Below are positions 50,124-60,302 of a stretch of 64,000 nucleotides of DNA, one piece after another. The DNA is from Dipteronia dyeriana. Taxonomy: Eukaryota > Streptophyta > Magnoliopsida > Sapindales > Sapindaceae. Every line of letters begins with the position of its first letter. The stretch's first letter is position 1. The translations under genes were made by a program, and so were the position numbers. The stretch covers positions 1,239,094 through 1,303,093 of the forward strand of contig CM065302.1 of the NCBI GenBank assembly GCA_032871835.1, read 5' to 3'. A model generated the notes under the pieces. That model saw only the letters and a program-made list of their open reading frames with translations, had not been told where the DNA came from and ran no database searches.

Positions 50124-51300
50124 CCTTGATTTATATCGTAGAAATTTCATTTTTGTAAAAATTCTTTGTAACGATTTTTTGTAAAGATTATTAATGAAAT
50201 TCTGAGTTAACTGTAATTCTGAAAACAGAGTGGTTTGATCTGATTCATTGCTCAAGGAATTTCACTGTGTATCTTGAACTTGATTTTATTGCTGCCGAGT
50301 ATCCTATTAAACTGGCTATTGGAATTTATGCCAAGTATCTTATTAAACTAGCTATTGCAATCTTTATGTCAAGTAACTTATTAAACTGGTTATTGCAATT
50401 TATGTCAAGTATCTTATTAAACTGGATATAACAATCTTTATGCCAAGTATCTTATTAAACTGACTATTAACCGAGTCATCTTGAAACAAACGAATAGATT
50501 TACGTGTTTCATACTCGGGTTATTACCCGAACATTACATCAAGGCTCACCATGATCATATGTTCGAGTCATTACATATTACCGATGACGTCTCCCCAATT
50601 TTTCTGTACAAGGGTTTACTGAATCGTTAAGCTTTTCAAACCGCTTAACACAGCTACGCATTTCACCCGAAAAAAATTCGATAGAGTCCCGAGCCTTTCT
50701 CCAGAATCTGGTGCATCGAGTTTGCCTTTTTGCTAAGGTCAATTGACCTTGCTCGGATGGCATGCTCCTTCGAGCTTCTCCGCCCATTCGAAAATCAATG
50801 GTCCCGAGTATTCTATTTGCATGTTCTTATTATCATGCTTGTCTTTCATATGTTCTTATTATCATATGATTTATTTTTCGAAAATCCCGAGTTTGATTTT
50901 TATTTATAACTATAAAACCAACAAAAATTTAAATTCCCAAACTAAAATTGTCCTAACTAAAGGAAACAAAAAATAATTTAAGGATAAAAAATCTTCAGAT
51001 ATTGGGCATTGCATGGTCGGGGTAAGACCCTTCCATTGAGTCGTGCAATCCAATATGCTTCATAGCCAGTTATTCCTTCAATTTTGTACGGGCATTCCCA
51101 CTTATCAGCCAGGGAACCTGCAGCTTTATTTTTTGTATTCAATGACACCTTCCTGAGTACCAGGTCTCTTAGTTAGAATTTTCTGACCCGAACAAGAGAG
51201 TTGTAGTGGCGAGCTACTCTTTGCTGATATGCCATATTTCATATTCGGGACTTCTCCATTTTCTCTTCTAGCTCATCTAGACTTTGTAACAACATATCAA
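50124..51300. other. Spacer between the antisense frame and integrase of the Tat-type element
   Basis: Bases 50280-50470 contain four imperfect tandem copies of an AGTATCTTATTAAACTGG-like unit. The minus strand near 51300-51000 holds the degraded integrase C-terminal end. No intact frame is seen. Confidence 0.5.
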
Positions 51301-51314
51301 CATTCTGATATTCA

Positions 51315-52211
51315 TCATATAGCCCGGGGTGATGCATAAGACGTTTCTATAGGGATAACAGCTTCTGTTTCAAACGCTAAAGTGAATGGAGTCGCTCCTG
51401 TTGAAGTTCTTGTTGTCGTCCGATATGCCCATAATACTTCGGGAAGCTTTTCAACCCAACTTCCTTTCTTGGCATCCAGCTTTGCTTTGAGTGTATGCTT
51501 GATGATTTTATTTACTGCTTCAGCCTGCTCGTTTGTTTGAGGATGGGCATGTGTGGCATAGTAATTTGTAATTTGGTACTCTTTGCACAGCTGTCTGAAT
51601 TTCAGGTTATCGAATTGGGTGCTGTTATCAGTGATGATTGTGTTTGGGACTCCTAAACTGTAGAGTATATTCTTTTTCATGAAATTTGTGGTATTTGTTT
51701 CTGTGATATGCACTAATACTTCATCTTCTGCCCACTTCGTGAAATAGTCAACAGCTACTATAGCGTACTTCGCTCCACCCATGTCCCAACTAGCATTGGG
51801 CCAATTAAATCAAAACCCCACATGGCAAATGGCCATGAGGATGTGAGGTTTCTGAGTTATTCAGGGGGTTGTCGGATATCATTAGCAATCCTTTGGTAAG
51901 TATTGTAACTCTCCGAACATCGTTGTGCATCTGAGAATAAAGTAGGCCAATAATAACCTTGCCTAAGTACCTTGTGTGCTAAACTTTTACCCCTAGTATG
52001 GTTTCCACAAACTCCCCCATGGATTTCCTGTAATATCTGACATACATCTTCCTCTAACACACATCTTTGAAGTGTTCAGGAAAACCCTCTTCTGTATAGT
52101 TCTCCTCCGACCAATGTGTACCTTGCTGATCGATACCTGATACGTTTTGCTTGTAGGGGATCTTTCGAGAGCACGCATTCTTCCAGGAACCTTTTCAGCT
52201 GGGTCATCCAA
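51315..52211 (-). pseudogene. Integrase of the Tat-type element
   Basis: The zinc-binding part (52211-51857) includes EIHGGVCGNHTRGKSLAHKV and GYYWPTLFSDAQRCSESYNT, an HHCC-type module with the second Cys pair altered (CSESYNT where CEECQ-like residues are usual). The core (51782-51315) has VDYFTKWAE (first Asp), IITDNSTQF (second Asp) and HPQTNEQAEAVNKI (Glu), so the DDE triad is intact. A frame break lies between the two parts and the N-terminus is fragmentary. Confidence 0.92.
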
Positions 52212-52399
52212 TCGTCTGACGGTGTTCGGATTTCTACAATTTTAAAGTTTTTTGGCTCAGCTGTGCTTGGTTTGAGGAGATGTGCAACCAGAATAGTTTT
52301 TGGCCTGATTGTGGTCGTTGCTGATGCTAGTTTCGACAAAGCATTTGCTTTTTCATTCTCCTCCCTGGGGATTTGGGTAATCCTATATTCTTTGAATTT

Positions 52400-53026
52400 C
52401 TAGAGGAGCTGTTTTGCAATGTCACGATAAGCTATCATGCCTTCATCCCTGGCTTGGTATTCGTCCAGGACTTGGTTGACAACTTCCTGTGAATCGCTAA
52501 ATATCTCGACTTCTTCTACCCCGAGAGCTATGCAGACTCTGAGTCCAGCTAGTAACGCCACGTACTCGGCTTGATTATTGGTTGCTTTGAAGTTAAACCT
52601 CATGGCACATTCGACATCATCTCCTTCTGGAGTGCATACTATGATCTCTGCCCCGCTGCCGTGAGTATTTGAAGAGCCATCAACATATAATTTCCATGGG
52701 AATTTTTTACCCAACATCTTTTTTGCTTCCAGGTTTGGTTCTGTGAACTCTGCTATAAAATCTGCCACTTCTTGTCATTTGAGAGATTTCCTGGGGACGT
52801 AGAGGATATCGAATTCACTTAGCTCGATTGCCCATTTGGTTAGTCTTCCTGAAATCTCTGGCTTTTGTAAAATTTGCTTCAATGGGCAGTCGGTGAGAAC
52901 ATGGATTGTATGAGCCTGAAAGTATGGCCTTAGTTTCCTTACTGCTGAAACTAATGCTATGGCCATTTTTTTTGCCTGTGAATACCTGGTCTCGGCTGGT
53001 AAAAGTACCTTGATGGTATAATACAC
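52400..53026 (-). pseudogene. Tandem RNase H domains of the Tat-type element
   Basis: Bases 53026-52775 encode the end of the RT-linked RNase H (RKLRPYFQAHTIHVLTD, SEFDILYVPR). After a stop, 52768-52400 encodes a second RNase H1-like domain with LYVDGSSNTHGSGAEII (first Asp), NNQAEYVALLAGL (Glu) and EIFSDSQEVVNQV (Asp), all catalytic acidic positions present. The duplicated RNase H is a known marker of the Tat lineage. Confidence 0.9.
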
Positions 53027-53077
53027 TGGCTTCTATACTCCATATTCTGTTCTAACTAGGACTGAGCTTGCTGCTAG

Positions 53078-53977
53078 TTATGTAATTGATAAGTATAAAT
53101 GGAGTATCTCTTCCATTTGTGGTTTCGAAAGGATGAGAGTCTGCCTTAGGCACTCTTTGATTTTTAAGAATGCCTGCTCGTACTCTTCGTTCCATTCGAG
53201 TTCTTTTCCTTTTTTAATTACTCTGAAAAAGGGTGCGCATCTGTCTGTGGCCTTTGAGATGAATCTACCTAAGGAAGCTAAACATCTTGTTAAGCGCTGT
53301 ACTTCTTTTAGTGTCCTTGGTGAGGTCATTCTCTGCAGGGCTTGGATCTTTTCAGGATTGACTTCTATTCCCCTTTGGTGAACTTTGAAACCCAGGAACT
53401 TTTCTAAAAGAACTTTGAATAAACATTTGTTTGGATACAGCTTCATTTGGTATCTCCTCAAAACATCAAATGTCTCTCGCAGATCTGAGGTATGCTTGTC
53501 TGCCGAGATGCTCTTGGTCAGCATGTCATCAATGTATACTTCCATGTTTCTTCCTATTTGTCGTGCGAAGATTCTGTAGACCAGCTTTTGATATGTTGCC
53601 CCTGCATTTTTTAATCCGAAAGGCATTACTGTGTAACAGTACAAGCCCTGATCGGTTGTGAACGCTGTTTTTTCTTCGTCGGCCTTATTCATCCGGATTT
53701 GGTTATATCCCGAGTAGGCATCCATGAAACTGAGCAATTCGTGGCCCGATGTAGCATCCACCAGTTGGTCTATCATTGGAAGTCGAAAACTGTCTTTTGG
53801 GCATGCTTTGTTCAAATCTGTGAAATCTACGCACATTCTCCATTGTCCATTTTTCTTTTGGACGAGGACTACATTAGCTACCCATTGAGGGTAGTTGATC
53901 TCTCTAATCGACCCTACAACGAGTAGCTTCTCCACTTCCTGTTTGATTGCCTGACTTCTCTCGAGATTGAATGACAT
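53078..53977 (-). pseudogene. Reverse transcriptase of the Tat-type element
   Basis: An uninterrupted 300-codon stretch encodes the RT domain: WRMCVDFTDLNKACPKD, FMDAYSGYNQI, MPFGLKNAGATYQ and the catalytic VYIDDM. It continues into the thumb and connection region (FLGFKVHQRGIEVNPEKI). The domain itself looks intact, but flanking stops separate it from protease and RNase H, so the polyprotein cannot be made as one piece. Confidence 0.95.
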
Positions 53978-54463
53978 TCTCTTTTGTATTACTGGTTTTG
54001 CATTCAGGTCTACCGCGAGATGATGAGATATTATTCAGGTGTCTATCCAGACCATGTCTTCATGACTCCAAGCGAACACATCCTTGTATTCTTTAAGCAG
54101 ATCAATAAGGCTTTGTTTGACTTTTTCTTCCAAATTAGCCCCGATCTTGATCTTCTTATCTGGTTCATCTTCTTTCAAGATCATTTCTTCGACCGGTTCA
54201 TTTTTGGACTCCTTTGACTCTTCTCTTGGATCAAATTCGAATGACAGTGACTCTTTGTTCTAACTCGGCTGCGTTATAGTGCATACTTGTTCTCCATCAT
54301 TTTTGTCTTTGTATACTGACAGGTTAGCTCTTCGGGCCATCTCTTGGAACCCCTTGACTACACCGAACCTCTGTTCGGTCGGGAATTTGACCATCAATAC
54401 ATAAGTGGTTGTTACGGCCTTAGTTTTATTCAAGAACGGTCAACCCAACAACGCATTATACGG

Positions 54464-54721
54464 TCAATTGTCTAAGTCTACTACTATGAAATAGAGTAGT
54501 ATTGTTCTTTGGCAAGGCGCCACTTCAATCTTTACGGGTAGCTTTACCGTCCCGAGGGGCCTAACCTCAACTCCCCTGAATCCTCTGAGTGGGGTATGAA
54601 AAGACTGTAAATCCTTTCGATCCAACCTGAGTTGATTGTAGACGGCTACATTGAGAATATCTGTCGAACTTCCATTGTCTATTAAAATTCTCCTGACTTC
54701 CCTGTGTTCAATTTCTGGCAC
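54464..54721 (-). pseudogene. Aspartic protease of the Tat-type element
   Basis: The active-site block ILIDNGSSTDIL (D-N-G for the usual D-T/S-G) is followed by GFRGVEVRPLGTVKLPVKI, the second half of the retropepsin fold. It is flanked by frame breaks. The region 54217-53980 between protease and RT is not readable as one frame. Confidence 0.85.
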
Positions 54722-54931
54722 TTATGACCAGGGCGTCGTTTGGTGGAACGTCGACCCCATGTGAGTAAGCTTCTGTGAATAATATTGGGTATCATCCTTC
54801 ATTTACCCTTTTTGGGTCAGGTTCGACCTAGTTCACGTCAAAGTTCTGTCTTGCCACCACTGCTTCTCTGGTTTTCTGTGTTCGCTCTCGGTTACTTCAC
54901 CTAGTGGACGGTCCTCCAAAGATTGTTTGTA

Positions 54932-56653
54932 TTACTTCATTGGCCTAGGGCTGGCCCTTTGATTTCTATCGGAACTGTGATCGGCCCTGGTCTCTTTCTT
55001 TGTCTCGGACTTTTCATCCCTTTTCAAGATTATATCCTGTAGGTGTCCTTCTCGAATGAGGGTTTCTATGTAATCTCTGAGCTGGTAACACTTGGAAGTC
55101 TCATGACCAGTTTCCTTATGGAATCTACAGTATTTGGTTGTATCTAGCCGAGCACACTGAGACTGTCGACGTGGCTCTTTTACAAGATTTTTCTCTTCCA
55201 GTATGGCCAGGATTTCCTCTTGCTTTTTCCGAAGAGAGGTGTAGTAGGCGTATCTACCTCGGAATCTCTCTATGGTCTGTTCGGCATTACGTTCGTTCCC
55301 TCCATCCTTATTTTTTTCTTTACCGTTTCCTTTCTGTTTTCCCTTTTGGTTTTGTACCTTGGACCCGACGTTCTTTTTAGGTTTTCCTCCATGCATGTAG
55401 CATCCTCCCGTGGCTAACTCTTCTTATTCGGCCAGTGCATATCCTCCTGCCATGTCCATCATATCTGAATATCTGGTTAGACGGGCTCTTCTTAGGTCAA
55501 AAGATAGCACTCCATTTTGTAGATTGTTGATGAATGCAACAATTATCGCTTCTTCATTTTCACTGCCAATTTCTGATACCACTTGGCCGAATCTCCCAAG
55601 ATATTTATTCAACGACTCATATTTTTCTTGTTTTATCTGAGAAAGGTAAGCCACTGATTTTTTCCTGTGAATGTTGCCCAGAAATTATCTTGAGAAACTC
55701 CTGCTTAGTTCACTGAAGCTTCCGATACTCGCTGGGGGCAATCTCCTTAACCATCTTGAGCTCATGTCTCCTAGAGTTTATGGAAAGTTGAGGCATAGTA
55801 AGGGATCGCTGTGGGTATACTGAGCCATAACATTTTTATACCACCTGACGTGTTCCTTAGTATCCGTATCCTTCTTGAACTGCTTCACGTGCGGCATCCT
55901 GAATCTTTCTGGGAATGAAGTCCGCAGGATGTCCATAGTGAATGGATTGTCAGAATCTTCGTCAGATAAGTCGTTGTACCCATAACATTTGACCAGTGCG
56001 TCCATTTGACGCCTATTGTTTTCGACTTCTCGAGTTAGGCTCTGAATTACATATCTATCTCCCACCGGATCTTCATTATAGTTAAACCACCGAGTGACAG
56101 TCATTCCTCTCTCTGGCTCTTCACTTTGCTACCGAGTCTCACGGGTTGATTCTTACAGGCGTATGGTTCCGTGATGGCACTTACGATGGTGCCGATCACT
56201 ATCATCTGATGACGACCAATCCCTGTGTCGGTCATGCTTACGTTGTCTTGCACGGGCTATCTGATCATGGTTTTACCTCTGACGTGGTTGTTCCTCTTCG
56301 GGTGTTTCATGTCCAACCTGATTAATTGGAGCAGAGTTCCTTTCGGCTTTCGGTGTATTTAGCTCTGGCCCTACTATAACCGAATGAAGCCTTGTAGGTG
56401 GGAGGTTAGGAGGTTGCGCTTCTTCTGCAACCAGTAGATCAACTTCTTCATTTGCTGTGTCTGCCACCAACTGTTGCAGTGCCTCGTGGAAGAGTCGTGT
56501 TAGGTCTTCAATGGTCGGAGGGATTTGTTGAATTTCTGCCAGGGATGTTGGTTGGTCTTCAGTGGTTGCGTCGAGATCTCGTGAACTACTGCTAATATGG
56601 ATATAATCTAGAGATTTTTGGACATCCTCATGACTGTTTATGCTTCCCGCCAT
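54932..56653 (-). pseudogene. Gag of the Tat-type element
   Basis: It starts with MAGSINSHEDVQKS at 56653, about 45 bp inside the primer-binding site. The capsid-like part (56104-55778) has FRMPHVKQFKKDTDTKEHVR and MAQYTHSDPLLC, followed by KYESLNKYLGRFGQV (55654-55424). The last part (55396-54932) has the zinc-finger-like YCRFHKETGHETSKCYQLRD. Several frame breaks and stops split it into four pieces. Confidence 0.88.
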
Positions 56654-56670
56654 TACTTTTAATTAAATCT

Positions 56671-56698
56671 GAGGTTCGAGCCCCTTCTTCTAGCGCCA
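56671..56698 (-). other. Primer-binding site resembling the 3' end of tRNA-Asn
   Basis: It sits two bases inside the 5' LTR. On the plus strand it reads like a tRNA 3' end: T-loop GGTTCGA, then CTTCTAGCG and CCA (56696-56698). From memory, plant tRNA-Asn(GUU) ends in TTCTAGCG plus CCA, and the likeness extends through the T arm with about two differences. The match extends beyond the 18 nt or so usually required. Confidence 0.7.
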
Positions 56699-56700
56699 AT

Positions 56701-57636
56701 TGTTGACGTCGATTTCTGGATGTATGAGAAAAAGTCAACAAGATTGGATTTTAGCTGTGATTTCAAAGAGAAAGAGAATGAGAAAGTAATCGGACGCAAG
56801 TTTTACGTGGTAAAACTCCGATGACAGGAGAAACCTCCACGGGTGGCTGAATAATCAACCGAGCCAAAATCCACTATTGAAAAGATTTACAACTCAATCT
56901 CTATTTTTCTCTCTGTATTTTTCTATATGTTTTCTATATATTTTTTGTGACGAGATTATGAGTCTACTTATATGTTCATGGAACCCTAATCCTCTTTGTA
57001 CAAGTAATAAAAGATCTTTGTATTTAATTATGATTGGTTACTTGTTCGAAGTAGTGTGTCTTCTTTCCTATTTCGGAGACTTGTATAGAGATCGAATGTG
57101 ACTCTAGTGATATAATCCAGTTAGGACTTATTTTCTTATAAATGCGTAGTCTTTTTTGAAGAAATAAAATTGTTGTCCGATTTGGAACCCTTTATGTTTG
57201 GTATTCTATTCTTCTTGGAATTCTTCTTTGATATGGATATCTTCGTGTATTTTAACGACTCTTGACTCGTGTGAGTTACGTGTTGGGCTTCTTTATTCGG
57301 TTTTCTTCATGTTTGTCCCGAGTAGAACATGATATTAGCTGGTCCCGAATGACGTCATATAATCCCGAGTAGAACACGTCATCAGCTAACCCCGAGCGTC
57401 GCTAACTGACCCCGAGTAAAACACGTCATCAGCTAACCCCGATCATCGTTAACTGATCCCGAGTAGTATATGACGTCAGTTGATCCCGAGTAGGTTTTGT
57501 TCAATACTTTTTTATTCGGGTTTCTCTTCTTTGGTGATGTCTTACAGGATATTTTATGAATGACTATTCGGATGTCCACCTGCCAATTTTATCCTTTTTG
57601 TCAATAATGTGTACGTCTGAAAATTTACATACAACA
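56701..57636 (-). repeat. 5' LTR of the Tat-type element
   Basis: 936 bp, about 95% identical to the other LTR by hand count. It carries two TGACGTCA palindromes (57350-57357 and 57471-57478) and the CCCGAGTA-type tandem repeats (about 57318-57495). Confidence 0.95.
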
Positions 57637-57641
57637 ATCTC

Positions 57642-58477
57642 ATACACACACCATATTCCAATCAATCTAAGTAACCAAAAATCTCATTTTTCTTGTTTGA
57701 GTAACTAGAAACAGTAACCAAAAACCTTATTTTTCTTGCATTTGTCCATTATTAAACATAAAACAATCATAAATCAAATGGAAGTCCATATATTAACTTG
57801 TATTTTATCTCAATTGTAAAAGCCCCAATTTTAGAAACATTGAAACCCTAAAATATTGATGAAATTGAAATCCAAACAAATAGCATGCAACAAACATCAA
57901 TAAAATAGCATAAAAATGTAACAATAAAAGAATTACCAATCTTTATCAGATGATAGCTTCACTTACTGAGTCTAGATATGAAATCTTTAATCTACAAACA
58001 GTAAACAAAACAAATTTTACTGAGATAATGGGTCAAATAAAACAAAAAAATAATAACTAAATCAACTAAAAGAAGAAGTAAACATCAAACATCAAAAAAG
58101 AGCTTACTAGAAATGAGACAAGATGGTTGGAGAGAAGAAATTAGCAGGCCGGAGTGATAGAAGGGTTGGAGATGTATCTAAGAAAGGGCTCTGATTGTGG
58201 CTGAGAATGTGAGAGAGAGAGTCTGCTAAGAAAAACGATTAACAAAGAAAAAGAACCATGATTGAAAGCTCTACTGAGAAAGAGATGGGATTCCAGATGA
58301 TGAAAGAAATGGGATTCATTTGAATCCCACCATTTTAGAAATGACTATTTTATCCTATTAGTATGGGGTAATTTTTTTTATGGGATTAAATTATCTTATT
58401 CTCTCACTCCAACCAAACATGGGAATAAGATTAAAACTAGTCTATTTCCTGTCCAATCCTAGCTGTCAAACGGGCCC
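57642..58477. other. Right arm of the Harbinger element
   Basis: Non-coding AT-rich continuation of the Harbinger element after the retrotransposon, ending in the TIR. A purine-rich patch at 58100-58310 resembles plant 5' leader sequence but has no supported gene. Confidence 0.6.
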
Positions 58478-59408
58478 TTAGTGCCCTATGAACAATCCTA
58501 TACAGTATAATGTAAGACAATTATTGGAACATGATGATTGATGTACTTCTATTTTGTACAGTGACACCAAAAGAATTATATTTGGTATTTGGTTAATATA
58601 CTATTATTATTCTGAGAATAGATTTGTAAAGATAAACTTATTAGACATGGTTTAAGAAATGGATTGAACATGGTTATTTTAAATCATATGCCATGGATCC
58701 TGGTTTTTACAATTGATTTATTGTTAATGAACCATGATAGCTTTGATCCTTATTAAATATAAGGTACATAGGTGATTGGGTGTAAATCTCAAACTCAAGC
58801 CCAAAGAAAATTGTTAAATAAGTATACTACACTTCTTGACTTTGATATATCCAAACCGTAAAATAATTGTAATGTTGTTGTACACGCTGGTTTAAATCAT
58901 AAAAAAATAATGATTTGTGAATTGGGTTTATACCTTGAATGATATTGGTTCGGTACCCTTGTTTGGGGCGATGTTGGGTAATGGAGAAAGACAATATGTA
59001 TGTTTATTTACAGTTTAAAATTAAACACTCGATAGTTGTGTAATTCATTAATATGCCAAAGAAAAACTTGAAAGGCATATAAGAACCTGATGTTATACTT
59101 GATAATTTTACTAATTAATTCTAAATGTTGTACAATCATATGATTTTGAGTTGAGTTTATTGAAGTTGATGGATGGACATATCTGCTCAAGTGAGATGTA
59201 TGTTATGCAATTTGAAACTTTGAATTAAACGTTGTTTTTACCTAATAGTAGGATATGTAAATGTCTCTTTGACTTCTATTTTATAGAGGAATTTATGAGA
59301 AACGTATAAGTATAATTGGAATTTGTAAATTATACGGTCTTAGACCCTTGTGATATTGTTTGGAATTCTTACAATATCTTGCATTAGTATTATGGCCCGT
59401 CCTATAAG

Positions 59409-59820
59409 TGTTTTTCAATTGCTGTTTTTTAAAAATAAAAACGAAAATGAAAACAGTATTTTAGGTTGCAGTTTCGAATTTTGAAAACGTATCTGGTAAC
59501 ATATGCTGAAAGCTGTATTTTGAAAATAAAAACAGAAAAAACGCGTCCGGTAGGTTAACCGAAAACTATCAAAAATTGAAATATCAATTTTGGCATTTTG
59601 TTTAATATTATTACAACTATAAACAAATTGATTAAATAATTAACCAATATAATTTTTGTATTGTAATTTTTAAATTAAATAAAAGTAACACATCAGAAAT
59701 TAATTAAAAAAAAACATATCAAAAAATGAATTAATCATAACTAAACTCTTAAATTATAAATAAATAATTATAATATATATATATATATTATTATATATAA
59801 AAAATTATAACTGTATATTA

Positions 59821-59863
<43 letters not shown>

Positions 59864-59904
59864 GCATGAATGCTTTTAGTTCTAGTTGGAAATAAATTAT
59901 TCGG

Positions 59905-59943
<39 letters not shown>

Positions 59944-60103
59944 ACGGGTATTTTGGTTATTTGAAAATCTTGTCCCGTCTTGTCTTAACTATATTAAACA
60001 CATAACATTATAATTAATATTTTTTAAAAAAAATGATATTTTTAATATATAAAAAATACAAAACAAAATGAAAAACAAAAAATAAGTATTTTGTGTTTTT
60101 CAA
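59409..60103. mobile_element. Possible MULE-like MITE inside the solo LTR
   Basis: GTGTTTTTCAA occurs at 59409-59419 and again at 60093-60103 and could be a 9-11 bp target duplication. The interior edges are A/T-rich (AAAATGAAAACAG, AACGCGTCCGGTAGG) in the style of Mutator-type MITEs. Terminal inverted repeats are not convincing in this low-complexity DNA. Confidence 0.25.
59825..59941. repeat. Two (TA)n microsatellites
   Basis: AT runs at 59825-59861 and 59907-59941 are separated by 45 bp of unique sequence. Confidence 0.9.
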
Positions 60104-60302
60104 ATCTTTCACTTTCATTGAAAATACTGGTAAAAAGAATTTTGGGATTTCATCAGAGATATTGGAATCTCTCTCAAATTTTGTAAAAAAAAATTATCCT
60201 CGAGGTTTAGAATGAAAGTAAAATGATTTTCCAAAATTACCCGCATTTGAATTAATATTGTATATTAAAATAACAATATGAAAAACGGGTCGTGACACAT
60301 AA

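Larger units (their letters stand above)
45851..57641 (-). mobile_element. Complete Ty3/gypsy LTR retrotransposon, Tat-type lineage
   Basis: The element is 45856-57636 (11,781 bp), flanked by the 5-bp duplication ATCTC (45851-45855 and 57637-57641). LTRs of 951 and 936 bp both start TGTTGACGTCG and end ACATACAACA on the plus strand; the coding strand is minus. Reading in the coding direction: LTR, primer-binding site, gag, protease, RT, RNase H, a second RNase H, integrase, a spacer with an antisense reading frame, polypurine tract, LTR. Two RNase H domains plus an antisense extra frame between integrase and the 3' LTR are known features of Tat elements. My hand alignment of the LTRs gives about 49 substitutions, roughly 95% identity, so insertion was some millions of years ago. 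All genes carry stops or frame breaks. Confidence 0.95.
40202..58480. mobile_element. PIF/Harbinger DNA transposon with TTA target duplication, interrupted by a gypsy element
   Basis: The element is 40205-58477. The left end GGTTCCGTTTGG and right end (read inward) GGGCCCGTTTGA match at 9 of 12 positions, with TTA on both sides (40202-40204 and 58478-58480). Without the nested retrotransposon and its target duplication the element is about 6.5 kb, a plausible autonomous length. It holds a transposase gene and an ORF1 gene, both on the minus strand and both broken. The left subterminal zone has a palindrome with 11-bp arms (40293-40303 and 40310-40320), repeated in decayed form near 40335-40375 and 40405. 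Confidence 0.85.
36403..60302. mobile_element. Solo LTR of a long-LTR retrotransposon, host of the nested stack
   Basis: TGTAATATCCTG begins at 36408 and GGGTCGTGACA ends at 60297. The termini have the TG..CA form, and CATAA is duplicated immediately outside (36403-36407 and 60298-60302). Subtracting the CACTA and Harbinger insertions with their target duplications leaves about 3,990 bp of LTR with no gag-pol sequence. Terminal TGTAA..CC and GGGTCGTGACA are common in LTRs of plant Ty3/gypsy chromoviruses, which can have LTRs of this size. A solo LTR forms by recombination between the two LTRs of a full element. The pieces outside the insertions contain only chance frames. Strand is unknown. 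Confidence 0.75.

Noticed and set aside
52116..55640. Plus-strand frames opposite gag and pol of the gypsy element
   Set aside because: They are reverse-strand shadows of the conserved coding sequence. Unlike the frame at 47309-50123 they encode nothing recognisable.
56671..56698. tRNA 3'-end-like sequence considered as a tRNA gene
   Set aside because: Only the T arm and acceptor end including encoded CCA are present, directly next to an LTR, which identifies a primer-binding site.
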